Shown: positions 15,391 through 15,523 of the stretch, piece after piece
Layout: the number at the start of each line of letters is the position of its first letter
Position numbering within the stretch: the first letter of the stretch is position 1
Position numbers and translations under genes: made by a program
The notes under the pieces: model-generated
The model's database searches: none
What the model was told of the DNA's origin: nothing
What the model saw: the letters and a program-made list of their open reading frames with translations, nothing else
Origin: Sedimentisphaerales bacterium
Lineage (GTDB): Bacteria > Planctomycetota > Phycisphaerae > Sedimentisphaerales > SG8-4
DNA length: 15,523 nucleotides
Reading direction: 5' to 3'
NCBI GenBank assembly: GCA_016932895.1
Contig: JAFGCA010000695.1
Coordinates: forward strand, 1 to 15,523

Positions 15391-15523
15391 TAGGCTTATA
15401 TTCTCCAAGGAAATCGTTGGTGTGATTTCCTTGAAGATGGGGCCTATATCCCGATACGAAAAGCACTTACGTTCTCGGGAGGAAAAATCACGAAGGAGAT
15501 TTTTCCTCCCTAAAGTAAGCCTA
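15391..15523. repeat. Multi-hairpin inverted-repeat element, running to the window edge
   Basis: TAGGCTTA (15391-15398) and TAAGCCTA (15516-15523) close a 133-bp segment holding two perfect stem-loops with 8-nt loops. One is CAAGGAAATC/GATTTCCTTG (15406-15433), the other GGGAGGAAAAATC/GATTTTTCCTCCC (15477-15510). A third stem, TCCCGA/TCGGGA (15449-15454/15475-15480), competes with the second for GGGA. The two main stems resemble each other. It has no coding potential that I can see. It could be a MITE-like element, a structured RNA or a palindromic intergenic repeat. It lies ~100 bp upstream of the ThuA gene. Confidence 0.5.

Noticed and set aside
15391..15523. Integron attC site, because of TAGGC and GCCTA ends
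   Set aside because: attC core ends read RYYYAAC ... GTTRRRY; here the order and orientation are the reverse and the G of GTT is missing, so the pattern does not fit.

Overview
The window is about 60% G+C by eye. It suggests a Planctomycetota-like bacterium (Phycisphaerae/Sedimentisphaerales is my best guess) or another PVC-group member. The support is two PEP-CTERM surface proteins, a ThuA-domain protein, a sugar phosphate isomerase/epimerase-type TIM barrel and a secreted papain-type peptidase side by side, plus a very large signal-transduction ATPase. The phylum call is inference from gene content; no rRNA or tRNA gene is visible.

Layout: (1) 1-468, the 3' end of an MFS transporter (+), converging on (2) two minus-strand PEP-CTERM genes (561-1454 and 1850-2512). 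They have unrelated ectodomains but almost identical C-terminal sorting signals. (3) 2825-7534, a 1569-residue autotransporter (-) with about 19 copies of a ~50-residue T5SS/PEP-CTERM-type repeat and a C-terminal outer-membrane barrel, followed by a strong hairpin. (4) ~7770-8028, a frameshifted, 3'-deleted relic of a third PEP-CTERM gene, paralogous to the second. (5) 8270-11479 (+), a MalT/AfsR-like STAND ATPase whose output module is a C-terminal SARP unit (OmpR-type winged helix plus BTAD). (6) 11537-12406 (-), isomerase/epimerase; 12762-14213 (+), secreted C1 peptidase; 14323-15291 (-), secreted ThuA-domain protein. (7) 15391-15523, a strongly structured inverted-repeat element that runs to the window edge.

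The most notable observation is regulatory. All three PEP-CTERM loci, including the relic, carry the same promoter on the minus strand: GTGTGAC-N4-GTGTGAC, then exactly 11 bp, then CATAAT or CATACT. A more distal shared block lies about 50 bp upstream of the box. Heptamer direct repeats on an 11-bp pitch are the geometry bound by SARP and OmpR/PhoB-type winged helices. A SARP-type regulator is encoded right beside the third copy, divergently from it. I therefore propose a local regulon in which this STAND-SARP protein activates PEP-CTERM surface protein genes. The third promoter now points, through a dead gene, at the autotransporter, which may have been captured into the regulon.

The genes right of 11480 look like ordinary catabolic or secreted functions and show no sign of the heptamer box.
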